Source: Planobispora rosea | Lineage (GTDB): Bacteria; Actinomycetota; Actinomycetes; Streptosporangiales; Streptosporangiaceae | Direction: 5' to 3' | Length of the DNA: 64,000 nt | NCBI RefSeq assembly: GCF_014648175.1 | Contig: NZ_BMQP01000004.1 | Location: 186,001 to 250,000, forward strand | Shown here: positions 39,728 through 49,471 of the stretch, piece by piece | How positions within the stretch are numbered: position 1 is the first letter of the stretch | Layout: the number at the start of each line of letters is the position of its first letter | The notes under the pieces: model-generated | Databases searched by the model: none | The model's input: only the letters and a program-made list of their open reading frames with translations | What the model was told of the DNA's origin: nothing | Position numbers and translations under genes: made by a program

Positions 39728-39759
39728 GCCCCGGAAGATTTCGATCTTCCGGGGCTTTT
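39728..39759 (+). terminator. intrinsic terminator with UUCG tetraloop
   Basis: GCCCCGGAAGAT (39728-39739), TTCG loop, ATCTTCCGGGGC (39744-39755), then TTTT. A 12-bp perfect stem with a stable tetraloop and U-run 22 nt after the L,D-transpeptidase stop. Confidence 0.95.
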
Positions 39760-39774
39760 CCGTTCCCACAATGA

Positions 39775-39790
39775 TCGAACTTTTGTTCGT
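39775..39790 (+). promoter_or_regulatory. LexA (SOS) box 1
   Basis: TCGAACTTTTGTTCGT matches the actinobacterial LexA operator TCGAAC-N4-GTTCGA at 11 of 12 defined positions. It lies just upstream of the -35 element of the promoter at 39799-39827. Confidence 0.85.
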
Positions 39791-39798
39791 CGATTTAC

Positions 39799-39827
39799 TT
39801 GACACCATCGATGATCGAATTTATGTT
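39799..39827 (+). promoter_or_regulatory. strong sigma70-type promoter between/under two LexA boxes
   Basis: TTGACA (39799-39804), 17-nt spacer, TATGTT (39822-39827). The -35 is perfect and the -10 lies within LexA box 2, so LexA should block RNA polymerase. The start site is predicted at about 39834-39835, which coincides with an ATG. Confidence 0.8.
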
Positions 39828-39830
39828 CGA
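39815..39830 (+). promoter_or_regulatory. LexA (SOS) box 2
   Basis: TCGAATTTATGTTCGA matches the LexA consensus TCGAAC-N4-GTTCGA at 11 of 12 positions and covers the -10 element. Centre-to-centre distance to box 1 is 40 bp, about four helical turns, so two LexA dimers could bind the same face. Confidence 0.85.
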
Positions 39831-39834
39831 TGTA

Positions 39835-40041
39835 ATGACGTGGGACTCGCGGCTCACGTTCAGGGCGGTCGGCCTGACCTCCACCGTCAAGGAAGGCGGC
39901 GGGGAACGGTCGGGACGGACGGGGAGAGGGGAAGCTCCTCGTCCGACCGCCCGGCGGAATTGTCGGTGGGGTCTGCGAACGTGGCTTCACCGGCGAAAAC
40001 GCCGGGAGCCGCTTGCGACCAAGGAGGCTGAGAAACAATGA
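39835..40041 (+). CDS. possible leaderless small ORF ahead of the HEPN gene
   Basis: A 68-residue frame starts with ATG at the predicted +1 of the SOS promoter (no room for a ribosome-binding site) and ends in a TGA that overlaps the ATG of the HEPN gene (ATGA at 40038-40041). The first 20 or so codons show the strong G/C third positions of real genes in this genome (MTWDSRLTFRAVGLTSTVKE); the rest is Arg-rich with mixed codon use. It could be a short SOS-induced protein, a leader that couples translation to the HEPN gene, or a truncated gene. No family recognised. Confidence 0.4.
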   Translation: MTWDSRLTFRAVGLTSTVKEGGGERSGRTGRGEAPRPTARRNCRWGLRTWLHRRKRREPLATKEAEKQ

Positions 40042-40484
40042 CCCCTCGGCTCAGCGATTCCGGTGGGCCCCGGTTGTCGCCCACGGTGCGCGCGCGCCTG
40101 ACCGACGCGCGCGACTGCCTGGAGGAGGCGGCGAGCGCCCGCACCTCGGCGGAGCGTTACGTCGCGGCGCATCTGGCCGCGCTCCGGGCCGCCGCGGCCA
40201 TCCTGGCCGCCCGGCCCCGGCCGATGGACGGCCGCAGGCGCAGGCTGCGCAGCGCCTGGGAGCTGCTTCCGGAGGCCGAACCCCGGCTTGCCGACTGGGC
40301 GCCCTATTTCGAGGTGAGTGCGGCCAAGCGAGCCGCGATCGAAGCGGGGATGACCAGTTCCGTGCCGTCACGTGACGCCGAGGAGCTGGTCTCCGAGGCC
40401 GAGCGGTTCGTCACCACGGTGGAGACGCTGCTCGGTGTGCCCAGTCAGCCCACGTTGCCCACCAGCATCCCCCTGGCCGGTTAG
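40038..40484 (+). CDS. SAV_6107-family HEPN-domain protein
   Basis: 148-residue all-helical protein of an actinobacterial HEPN family (SAV_6107 type). The HEPN signature R-x4-H is intact: R40 in SAERYVAAH45, followed by the family block LAALRAAAAILAARPRP and RLRSAWELLPEAEPRLADWAPYF. HEPN proteins with this motif are often metal-independent RNases and toxins, but the function of this family is not established. ATG 40038 has the strong ribosome-binding site AAGGAGG. Transcription probably comes from the two-LexA-box promoter 200 nt upstream, so DNA damage induction is predicted. Confidence 0.8.
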   Translation: MTPRLSDSGGPRLSPTVRARLTDARDCLEEAASARTSAERYVAAHLAALRAAAAILAARPRPMDGRRRRLRSAWELLPEAEPRLADWAPYFEVSAAKRAAIEAGMTSSVPSRDAEELVSEAERFVTTVETLLGVPSQPTLPTSIPLAG

Positions 40485-40644
40485 GGAGCCGCCGCCGTCA
40501 CCCCGCCGCTACCCCGCTGCCACCGGAGCGAGGATGACGGGAAGGCTCCTGCCCGGGCCGAGCACGTCACGCTTGAATATTTCGCCAGAAACGCTGAGCA
40601 CCGCTTTTGCCGCCTTCATCGGGTTGAGCTGGACATCCCCCTGC

Positions 40645-40657
40645 TAGGGTCGACAAG
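40645..40657 (+). promoter_or_regulatory. -10 element for a leaderless GNAT transcript
   Basis: TAGGGT (40645-40650) is followed by six nt and then the GTG start at 40657, the spacing that places +1 at or next to the start codon. No ribosome-binding site precedes the GTG. Confidence 0.5.
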
Positions 40658-41226
40658 TGACCGGACTGCGACGGATCGACCCCGATGAGTTCGCCGCTCG
40701 GCTGGATTCCGTTCTCGAGATCTACACCGCGGCGATGAAGCCGCCCCCCGAGCAGCTCTCCGGTCGCCAAGCGATCATGGCGAACCACGCCGCCCATCCC
40801 GGGTTCACCTGCCTGTTCGCCGAGACGGACGAAGGGCTGCCGGTGGGTCTCGCCTACGGCTTCCACGGCGTGGCCGGCCAGTGGTGGCACGACGTGGTCC
40901 ACCGGGCCCTCACCGACCAGTTCGGCGAGAAGAAGGCCTACGACTGGCTGGGGGACGCCCTGGAGATCGCCGAGGTTCACGTGCACCCTGACCACCAGGG
41001 CCGTGGCATCGGCCGTGCCCTGGTGAGAGCCCTGTGCGCCGGACGCCGTGAGCGCACCGCCGTGCTCTCCACCCGTGACCAGCCCACCGTGGCCCGGCGC
41101 CTCTACCGCAGCATGGGCTTCGTCGACCTGCTCACCTGGTTCGTCTTCCCCGGCGGCTACGAGCACTACGTCATCGCCGGAGCCGTGCTCCCCCTGGCGG
41201 AGGACACGGACGACATGGGCCGATAG
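40657..41226 (+). CDS. GNAT-family N-acetyltransferase
   Basis: 189-residue acetyltransferase with the acetyl-CoA motif A LEIAEVHVHPDHQGRGIGRALVRAL (R/Q-x-x-G-x-G/A core QGRGIG) and motif B VARRLYRSMGF. Substrate unknown. A homologue beside metF and the polyprenyl synthase is also seen in mycobacteria (the Rv2170-Rv2173 area), so the neighbourhood is conserved. Start GTG 40657 looks leaderless. It converges with metF across a hairpin. Confidence 0.85.
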   Translation: MTGLRRIDPDEFAARLDSVLEIYTAAMKPPPEQLSGRQAIMANHAAHPGFTCLFAETDEGLPVGLAYGFHGVAGQWWHDVVHRALTDQFGEKKAYDWLGDALEIAEVHVHPDHQGRGIGRALVRALCAGRRERTAVLSTRDQPTVARRLYRSMGFVDLLTWFVFPGGYEHYVIAGAVLPLAEDTDDMGR

Positions 41227-41233
41227 CGACATA

Positions 41234-41269
41234 CCCGGCGGATCGCCACCGTGGAGGGGATCCGCCGGG
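41234..41269. terminator. hairpin between convergent GNAT and metF genes
   Basis: CCCGGCGGATC (41234-41244) and GATCCGCCGGG (41259-41269) form a perfect 11-bp stem with a 14-nt loop, directly after the GNAT stop. Probably works in both directions. Confidence 0.65.
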
Positions 41270-41315
41270 CGCACCGGGGCCCACGCGACCGGCATCGCTC
41301 CACCCGGTCGCCGGT

Positions 41316-41349
41316 TCACGCGGTCAGCGGGACTCACGCGGTCAGCGGG
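41316..41349. repeat. 16-bp direct repeat at the metF stop codon
   Basis: TCACGCGGTCAGCGGG occurs at 41316-41331 and 41334-41349. On the minus strand each copy encodes PLTA-stop, so the last four codons and stop of metF are duplicated just beyond the real stop. Confidence 0.9.
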
Positions 41350-42266
41350 GCCGCCTCCCGGGCGGAGTCGAGGGCCTGGAAGACCTCACGGGTCGCACTG
41401 GACCTGTTGAAGGTGATGAAGTGGATCCCGGGCGCGCCCTCGTCGAGGAGGGTCTGGCAGAGCTCCGCGGCGTGTTCGACACCCAGCCTGCGCACGGCCG
41501 CGGGGTCGTCGGCGACGGCCTCGAAGCGGGCGGCCACCTCGGGCGGGAACGGCGCACCGGAGAGCTGCTCGGACCGGGCGATCGTGCTCATCTGGGTGAC
41601 GGGCATGATGCCGGGAATGATCGGGGTGTCGCAACCGGCGGCCGCCACCCGGTCGCGCAGCCGCAGGTAGTCCTCCGCCCGGAAGAACATCTGGGTGATG
41701 GCGTAGTCGGCGCCGGCCCGGCACTTGCGCACGAAGTACTCGGTGTCGGACTCCACCGAGGCCGACCTCGGGTGCTTGTAGGGGAAGGCCGCCACGCCCA
41801 CGCAGAAGTCGCCGGACTGGCGGATCAGCCGGACCAGGTCCTCGGCGTAGAGCACGCCCTCGGGGTGGGCCACCCACTCGCCCATCGGGTCGCCGGGGGG
41901 GTCGCCCCGCACGGCGAGGATGTTGCGCACGCCGGCCCCGGCGAACCGGCCGATCAAGTGGCGGAGCTCGCGGATCGAGTGGTTGACGGCGGTGAAGTGC
42001 GCCACCGGGGTCAGTGTGGTCTCGTGGGCGAGCCGCTCCACGATCTCGACCGTACGGTCCCGGGTGCCGCCGCCGGCGCCGTACGTGACGGAGACGAAGG
42101 TGGGGCGGAGCGCCTCCAGTTCCCGGATGGCGCGCCAGAGCTGCCGCTCCCCCTCGTCGGTCTTCGGCGGGAAGAACTCGAACGAGAAGGACCGGCCACC
42201 GGCCGCGAGAAGCTCGCGCACGGTGGGCACACGATCGGGAAGGATTGAGGAGCGACCCAGAGCCAT
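41334..42266 (-). CDS. metF: 5,10-methylenetetrahydrofolate reductase
   Basis: FAD enzyme reducing methylene-THF to methyl-THF for methionine synthesis. 310 residues with the family landmarks [14 protein letters not shown] (conserved Glu), [37 protein letters not shown], and [11 protein letters not shown]. Length matches bacterial MetF. ATG 42266 is preceded on its strand by TACCCT six nt upstream, suggesting a leaderless mRNA. Divergent from the polyprenyl synthase gene. Confidence 0.95.
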   Translation of the reverse strand: MALGRSSILPDRVPTVRELLAAGGRSFSFEFFPPKTDEGERQLWRAIRELEALRPTFVSVTYGAGGGTRDRTVEIVERLAHETTLTPVAHFTAVNHSIRELRHLIGRFAGAGVRNILAVRGDPPGDPMGEWVAHPEGVLYAEDLVRLIRQSGDFCVGVAAFPYKHPRSASVESDTEYFVRKCRAGADYAITQMFFRAEDYLRLRDRVAAAGCDTPIIPGIMPVTQMSTIARSEQLSGAPFPPEVAARFEAVADDPAAVRRLGVEHAAELCQTLLDEGAPGIHFITFNRSSATREVFQALDSAREAAPLTA

Positions 42267-42415
42267 GCCCCTAGGGTACTGGTACGGCTCCCCGGGCGAG
42301 GTGCGCCGGGAGCAGGCCGCGTCGTACGTGACCGGCGCGAACCCCCGCGAAACGGAGACGGGGTTCCCGTCCCCCCCTTGATCAGAATCAGGCCCCCGGA
42401 CGTTAATCTCTGTGC

Positions 42416-43483
42416 ATGACCGCTTCCGCAGCTCTGCTGGACATCGTCCGCTCCCAGGTGGATCGTTCCCTCAGGGAGTTCCTCGACCGGCAGCGACCGC
42501 TGGTCAGCGCCCCTGAGCTCGCACCCCTCGTCGCCGCCTACGAGGACTTCCTCAGCGGGGGCAAACGGCTCCGCCCGGCCTTCTGCTACTGGGGCTGGCG
42601 CGGCGCGGGCGGCGAGGACGACCCCGCCCTCTTCACCGCGGCGGCCTCGCTCGAACTGCTCCAGGCCAGCGCGCTCGCGCACGACGACGTGATGGACGCC
42701 AGCGACCTGCGCCGGGGCATGCCCTCGGCGCACCGCCGTTTCCAGGCCCTGCACGAGAAGGCGGGCTGGCACGGCTCGGCCGAGCAGTTCGGCGAGGGCG
42801 CCGCCATCCTCCTGGGCAACCTGCTGCTGGTCTGGTCGGGCGAGATGTGGCGGACCAGCGGCCTGCCCCCGGCCGCGCTGGCCGCGGCCCAGCCGGTCTA
42901 CGACCACATGCGCACCGAGCTGATGTGCGGCCAGTACCTGGACCTGCTGGAGCAGGCCCACGGTGAGAACACCTTCGAAAGCGCGCTGCGGGTGGCCCTG
43001 TTCAAGAGCGGGAAGTACTCGGTGGAGCACCCGCTCCGGCTCGGCCTGGTGCTGGCGGTGCAGGGCCAGGCGCCGTGGATCGACCGCCTCTGCGAGGGGT
43101 ACGGCCGCAACGTCGGCATCGCCTTCCAGCTGCGCGACGACATCCTCGGGGTGTTCGGCGACCCGGCCGAGACCGGCAAGCCCGCGGGTGACGACCTGCG
43201 CGAGGGCAAGCGGACGATGCTCATCGCCCGCGCGCTCGCCGCGGCCTCCCGCGCCCAGGCGGAGGAGGTGGGCCGCACCCTCGGTGACCCGGAACTGGAC
43301 GCGGCCGGGGTCGACCGGCTGCGCCGGATCATCCAGGAGACCGGGGCCCTCGACGTCTGCGAGAAGATGATCTCCGACTATCTGGAGGGCGCCCTGAGCT
43401 CGCTGGAGGACGCCCCGATCACGCCGGAGTCCCGGGCGGCCCTGGCCGAGCTGGCCGTGGCCGCCACGTCCCGCCGGACCTGA
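42416..43483 (+). CDS. polyprenyl (geranylgeranyl-type) diphosphate synthase
   Basis: Trans-isoprenyl diphosphate synthase. 355 residues with [14 protein letters not shown] near the N-terminus, the first Asp-rich motif DDVMD (in [16 protein letters not shown]), and the second [13 protein letters not shown]-like KAPAGDD region [14 protein letters not shown]. Similar to IdsA-type geranylgeranyl/farnesylgeranyl synthases; chain length cannot be read reliably. ATG 42416 follows TAATCT by six nt, so the mRNA is probably leaderless. Convergent with thiE. Confidence 0.9.
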   Translation: MTASAALLDIVRSQVDRSLREFLDRQRPLVSAPELAPLVAAYEDFLSGGKRLRPAFCYWGWRGAGGEDDPALFTAAASLELLQASALAHDDVMDASDLRRGMPSAHRRFQALHEKAGWHGSAEQFGEGAAILLGNLLLVWSGEMWRTSGLPPAALAAAQPVYDHMRTELMCGQYLDLLEQAHGENTFESALRVALFKSGKYSVEHPLRLGLVLAVQGQAPWIDRLCEGYGRNVGIAFQLRDDILGVFGDPAETGKPAGDDLREGKRTMLIARALAAASRAQAEEVGRTLGDPELDAAGVDRLRRIIQETGALDVCEKMISDYLEGALSSLEDAPITPESRAALAELAVAATSRRT

Positions 43484-43558
43484 GCCCGCGCATCCACCGG
43501 CCTGAGCCCGCCGCGTCCCGCCGGATCCGAGCCCGCCGCATCGCGCCGGCCCCGGGCC

Positions 43559-43596
43559 GGTTCCGGGCGGCTCTGCCGTGCCGGCCGCCCGGAACC
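43559..43596. terminator. hairpin between convergent polyprenyl synthase and thiE
   Basis: GGTTCCGGGCGGC (43559-43571) and GCCGCCCGGAACC (43584-43596) form a perfect 13-bp stem with a 12-nt loop, 8 nt from the thiE stop. Likely bidirectional. Confidence 0.8.
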
Positions 43597-43603
43597 CGCG
43601 CCG

Positions 43604-44254
43604 TCAGGCCGTGCCGTCCGCCTGGATCAGCCGCCGCCGGAACTCGGCCGCGGCGGCCTTCGGGTCATCGGCCTCGGTGATGGCCCGTACGACCACGACG
43701 CGGCGCACGCCGTACGACATCACCTCGTCCAGGTTGCCGAGGTCGATGCCGCCGATGCCGAACCACGGGCGGTCCGCGGGCAGCGAGGCGGCGTGTTCCA
43801 GCAGGGACGGCCCGGGCGCGTGGCGTCCGGGCTTGGTGGGCGTGGGCCAGATCGGGCCGCAGCAGAAGTAGTCGACTCCGGGCTCGACGGCCGCGGCGGA
43901 GGCCTCCTCGATGGCGTGAGTGGAACGCCCGATGAGGATGTCGTCGCCGAGGATGTCGCGCGCGACGCGCACCGGCAGGTCGTCCTGACCGAGGTGGAGG
44001 ACGTCCGGACGGGCCGCGTAGGCGATGTCCGCCCTGTCGTTGACGGCCAGGAGCGCGCCGTGCCGGTCACAGGCGTCGCGGAAGACCTCCAGGAGCGCGA
44101 GCTCCTCACGCGCCTCCAGCCCCTTCTCGCGCAGCTGCACGATGTCGACGCCGCCCGAGAGGGCGGCGTCGAGGAAGTCGGCCAGGTCTCCCCGGTCGCG
44201 GCGGCCGTCAGTGCACAGGTAGAGGCGGGCGTCAGAAACCGAGGGTCTGGGCAC
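43604..44254 (-). CDS. thiE: thiamine-phosphate synthase
   Basis: Joins HMP-diphosphate and thiazole phosphate to thiamine phosphate. From GTG 44254 (GAGG upstream) it has 216 residues: [27 protein letters not shown] (substrate-binding), [25 protein letters not shown] and [11 protein letters not shown] (diphosphate-binding), FGIGGID. Its start overlaps the end of the Rv2175c-family gene by 23 nt. Other thiamine genes (thiO, thiS, thiG) lie 3 kb away on the other strand. Confidence 0.95.
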   Translation of the reverse strand: MPRPSVSDARLYLCTDGRRDRGDLADFLDAALSGGVDIVQLREKGLEAREELALLEVFRDACDRHGALLAVNDRADIAYAARPDVLHLGQDDLPVRVARDILGDDILIGRSTHAIEEASAAAVEPGVDYFCCGPIWPTPTKPGRHAPGPSLLEHAASLPADRPWFGIGGIDLGNLDEVMSYGVRRVVVVRAITEADDPKAAAAEFRRRLIQADGTA

Positions 44255-44606
44255 GCCGCTTGACCTCGGTATGACGGCCCGCGACGATCGCGTCCATCGG
44301 TGACCCCGGCAGGGTGTCGTCGGGGGTGAACAGCCAGCGGAGCGCCTCGACGTCGTCGTAGCCGGCGTCGAGCAGCACGGTGAGCGTGCCCGGCAGGCCC
44401 TTGACGACGTCGTCTCCGGCGAGGAACACGGCGGGCACCTGGGGCTCACCGCCTCCCCTGCGGACTCCGATGAGCTTGTGGTCCCTGAGAAGTTGCTTTG
44501 CGCGACCTGGGCTGAGGTTGAGCTTCTTGGCCACCTCGGTCAAGGTGAGCCACTCGCCCACCAGTTCGTCGGTCTCCCGGTCGATCTGCGCAACAGAAAG
44601 CGTCAC
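44232..44606 (-). CDS. Rv2175c-family DNA-binding protein
   Basis: 124 residues. The N-terminal half is a winged/HTH domain ([34 protein letters not shown]), the C-terminal half ([47 protein letters not shown]) is the family-specific domain. In M. tuberculosis the homologue Rv2175c binds DNA and is phosphorylated by kinase PknL, encoded next door. Here a PASTA kinase lies 5 kb away, which keeps the link plausible. Start GTG 44606. Confidence 0.85.
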   Translation of the reverse strand: MTLSVAQIDRETDELVGEWLTLTEVAKKLNLSPGRAKQLLRDHKLIGVRRGGGEPQVPAVFLAGDDVVKGLPGTLTVLLDAGYDDVEALRWLFTPDDTLPGSPMDAIVAGRHTEVKRRAQTLGF

Positions 44607-44655
44607 GAAACCACCATTACCACATCGCGTCCTCAGCCAAACACCGGCGGTTCGG

Positions 44656-45828
44656 TTATGCCGCCGTACAGTCGCGCAACGCTATCGCGGGATCGGTCAT
44701 CCGATCGACGTCGATGCGCTGGCCGCCCTCGATGAGGCGGCGGCCCTGGAGCAGATCGCGTGGCCGGTCCACCGACAGGACCGCGGCGAGCGTGTCGTCC
44801 CCGGTGATCCAGCAGGCCGTCCACCGGCCTCCGTCGTCCGGGTCGCCCCGCATGAGGAGACGGGCGCCGGAGTGGTCGCCGGCGTACTGCACCATGTGGC
44901 CGAACTGCTCGGACCAGAAGTAGGGGACGGGGTCGTAGACCGCCTCGTCGCCCAGGAGCGTGGCCACGGCCACGTCGGGGGCGCCCAGCGCGGTGTCCCA
45001 GTGCTCGACGCGCAGGCGGCGGCCGTACCGGCGCGACCACCAGGCGGCGCAGTCGCCCACCGCGACCACGCCCGGCATCGAGGTACGCAGGTGCTCGTCG
45101 GTGACGATCCCGTTGTCCAGCTCGATCCCCGAACCGGCCAGCCAGTCCACCGACGGCCGCACGCCCACGCCGGTGACGACCACGTCGGCCTCGACGGAGG
45201 AGCCGTCGGCGAGAGTGAGCCCGCCGTGGTCGACGGAGGCGACGGCCGCGTCCGTGCGCAGGTCCACGCCCACCTGGCCGTACCAGGGGGCGGTGTGCGC
45301 GCCGACCGGACCGAGCGCGACGGCCAGCGGATGGGCGGCGGCCTCGACGACGGTGACGGCGCATCCGGCCTTGCGCGCGGCGGTGGCCACCTCGGCGCCG
45401 ATCCAGCCCGCGCCGATGACGGCGACCCTGGTTCCCGCTGTGAGGCGGGCGCGCAGTTCGAGGGCGTCGTCGATGGTGCGCAGCACCTGCTGCGGGCCGT
45501 CCCCGGGCAGCTTGATCGGGCTCGCGCCGGTGGCGGCGACCAGGCCGTCGTAGGGCAGCTCGCCTCCGGTGGTCTCCACCACGCCCTCGCGCAGCTTCGT
45601 GGCGGCCACGCCGGGGCGGAAGTCCACCTCCAGCGCGTCCAGGTCGGAGTCGACGACCGTGGAGTCGGTCGTGCCGAGCAGGACCGCCTTGGACAGCGGA
45701 GGGCGGTCGTAGGGGCGGTGCGGTTCCGCCCCGATCATCGTGATCTCACCGCCGAACCCTCGGGCTCTCAGCGCTTCGACACTCCGCACACCGGCGAGAC
45801 CGGCGCCGACCACCACGACACGATTCAC
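44656..45828 (-). CDS. FAD-dependent NAD(P)H oxidoreductase (ferredoxin-reductase type)
   Basis: 390-residue pyridine nucleotide-disulfide-fold oxidoreductase resembling rubredoxin/ferredoxin reductases of cytochrome P450 systems. FAD motif VVVGAGLAGVRSVEAL at the N-terminus, PYDRPPLSKAVL, VAATGASP, NAD(P) motif VAVIGAGWIGAEVATAARKAG near 140, and the second FAD motif VVAVGDCAAW near 265. No disulfide CxxxxC. Partner unknown: no ferredoxin or P450 in the window. Start GTG 45828. Confidence 0.85.
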   Translation of the reverse strand: MNRVVVVGAGLAGVRSVEALRARGFGGEITMIGAEPHRPYDRPPLSKAVLLGTTDSTVVDSDLDALEVDFRPGVAATKLREGVVETTGGELPYDGLVAATGASPIKLPGDGPQQVLRTIDDALELRARLTAGTRVAVIGAGWIGAEVATAARKAGCAVTVVEAAAHPLAVALGPVGAHTAPWYGQVGVDLRTDAAVASVDHGGLTLADGSSVEADVVVTGVGVRPSVDWLAGSGIELDNGIVTDEHLRTSMPGVVAVGDCAAWWSRRYGRRLRVEHWDTALGAPDVAVATLLGDEAVYDPVPYFWSEQFGHMVQYAGDHSGARLLMRGDPDDGGRWTACWITGDDTLAAVLSVDRPRDLLQGRRLIEGGQRIDVDRMTDPAIALRDCTAA

Positions 45829-45916
45829 AGAATGAACCCTAAGCGGCCGGGCCCGCCCCCTGAAACGGCTCCCGGATAACGAAACGCGCCACGGCCGCCG
45901 GCGGGCGGACCGGCCG

Positions 45917-46747
45917 TCACGGCCAGGACAGCACCTTCCCGAACCGTACGAGCTCGCCGTAGAGGGCCGGGTCGACGTCCGGGCCGAGCGTCAGGTCCAG
46001 GAGCGCCACGGCCGCCTCCCGCGGCGTCTGCGCCCCGGTCATGTCGAACCACGGCCGTGACGACGCGGTGTCGATCATCCCGGGGCAGGTCGCGACGAGC
46101 AGGCGGTCATGCGCCAGGTCCTCGGCGCGCCGCTGCCGGGCGAGGGTGCGCACGGCGGCGACCTGACCCACCTTGGAGGGGATGTTGATGAACTCCGGCC
46201 AGCCCTCCTCGGCCGCCCGGCCGGACAGCACGGCGTCGCGCCACGCCATGACGACCGCGTCGATCTCGTCGAGCGTCCCGGCCTCGTCGAAGCGCGGGCG
46301 CAGCCGCGGCGGCAGCTCCCGCAGCAGGCCCAGGCTGCTGGAGACGACGACGTAGCGCCCGCCCGGGCGCAGGACGGGCAGGAGGGCGCGCAGCATCCGT
46401 GTCGTGCCGAGGTTGTTGGCGTCCACGTAGGGGCCGATCACATCGGCGGGGACGTCCTCGGGGACCGTGCGGAGGTAGTGGTTGGAGAAGACGACGTCCA
46501 CGCCGCCGTGGTCGGCGTGGACGTCGCGGGCGAGGGCGGTGACCGCGTCACCGTCGCGGACGTCGAGCAGGCGGGTGCGGACCTCGGCCCGCGCGCCGGT
46601 CACGCGCTCGCGCGCCGCGGCGACGCGTCCGGCGTCGCGGCCGGTCAGGTAGACCACGTCGCCGGGGCCGAGTCGTCGCGCGAGCCCTTCGACCAGGGCG
46701 AGGCCCAGACCCTGGTTGGCCCCCGTGACCAGTGCGATCTTGCTCAT
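45917..46747 (-). CDS. short-chain dehydrogenase/reductase-like protein with altered active site
   Basis: 276 residues from ATG 46747, Rossmann fold with NAD(P) motif VTGANQGLGLALVEGL and LLDVRDGDAV, resembling carbonyl-reductase-type SDRs. The catalytic Ser block (VVVSSSLGLL) is present, but at the YxxxK position the sequence reads N-I-P-S-K, so the catalytic Tyr appears to be Asn. The protein may be non-catalytic or use another residue. It is upstream of, and divergent from, the TPP riboswitch-thiO operon. Confidence 0.75.
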   Translation of the reverse strand: MSKIALVTGANQGLGLALVEGLARRLGPGDVVYLTGRDAGRVAAARERVTGARAEVRTRLLDVRDGDAVTALARDVHADHGGVDVVFSNHYLRTVPEDVPADVIGPYVDANNLGTTRMLRALLPVLRPGGRYVVVSSSLGLLRELPPRLRPRFDEAGTLDEIDAVVMAWRDAVLSGRAAEEGWPEFINIPSKVGQVAAVRTLARQRRAEDLAHDRLLVATCPGMIDTASSRPWFDMTGAQTPREAAVALLDLTLGPDVDPALYGELVRFGKVLSWP

Positions 46748-46943
46748 GCCGCAGAGCGTAGGCCCGCCTCCGGCGGGCAACAAGCGAGCGTCGCGCACAG
46801 CGGCCATGCGCGCGGCGCATGGATGGCCGCGGAGGACGCCGCGGGCGTGCGCCGAGGGGGAGTCACGGGCGTACGCCGAGGGGGAGTCATGGGCGGACAC
46901 CGGGCAGGCCGGGTGCGCGTCAGGCTCTAAGGTGGAGGTGTAA

Positions 46944-47036
46944 GACGCGCGGGAGCCCGGCATCACCGGGCTGAGAGGAGGGCTGCGGGCCCTCGACCGC
47001 CACGGACCTGATCCGGGTCATGCCGGCGAAGGGAGC
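46944..47036 (+). ncRNA. TPP riboswitch (THI element)
   Basis: The leader of thiO contains the conserved TPP aptamer blocks in order: GGGAGCCCGGC, CACCGGGCTGAGAGG (with the invariant CUGAGA), and ACCTGATCCGGGTCATGCCGGCGAAGGGAG (the ACCUGAUC...GGGUAAUGCCxGCGxAGGGA motif, read here as two pieces). Helices P1-P5 can be drawn. The aptamer ends directly at the thiO start, so the ribosome-binding site lies in the last part of P1, implying translational control by thiamine diphosphate. Confidence 0.95.
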
Positions 47037-47039
47037 GGA

Positions 47040-49305
<2,266 letters not shown>

Positions 49306-49471
49306 CCGTCCGGCGGCGGGGACCAGGCGGAAGGGCAGGGCGGGGGCGGGGCGGAGACCGGGCAGGGGCGGGGCGGAGACCGGGGCGGGGACGCGGCCGA
49401 ACGCCACGTATCCGCATCGGTTTAACCCGTGGACACCCTGGGAAGGGCAAAACGCCCGTAAACTCGGGCAG

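Noticed and set aside
39760..40037. LexA-controlled error-prone polymerase gene
   Set aside because: The LexA boxes are clear, but no polymerase, recA or imuB coding sequence is found in the window downstream; the HEPN gene is the only candidate.
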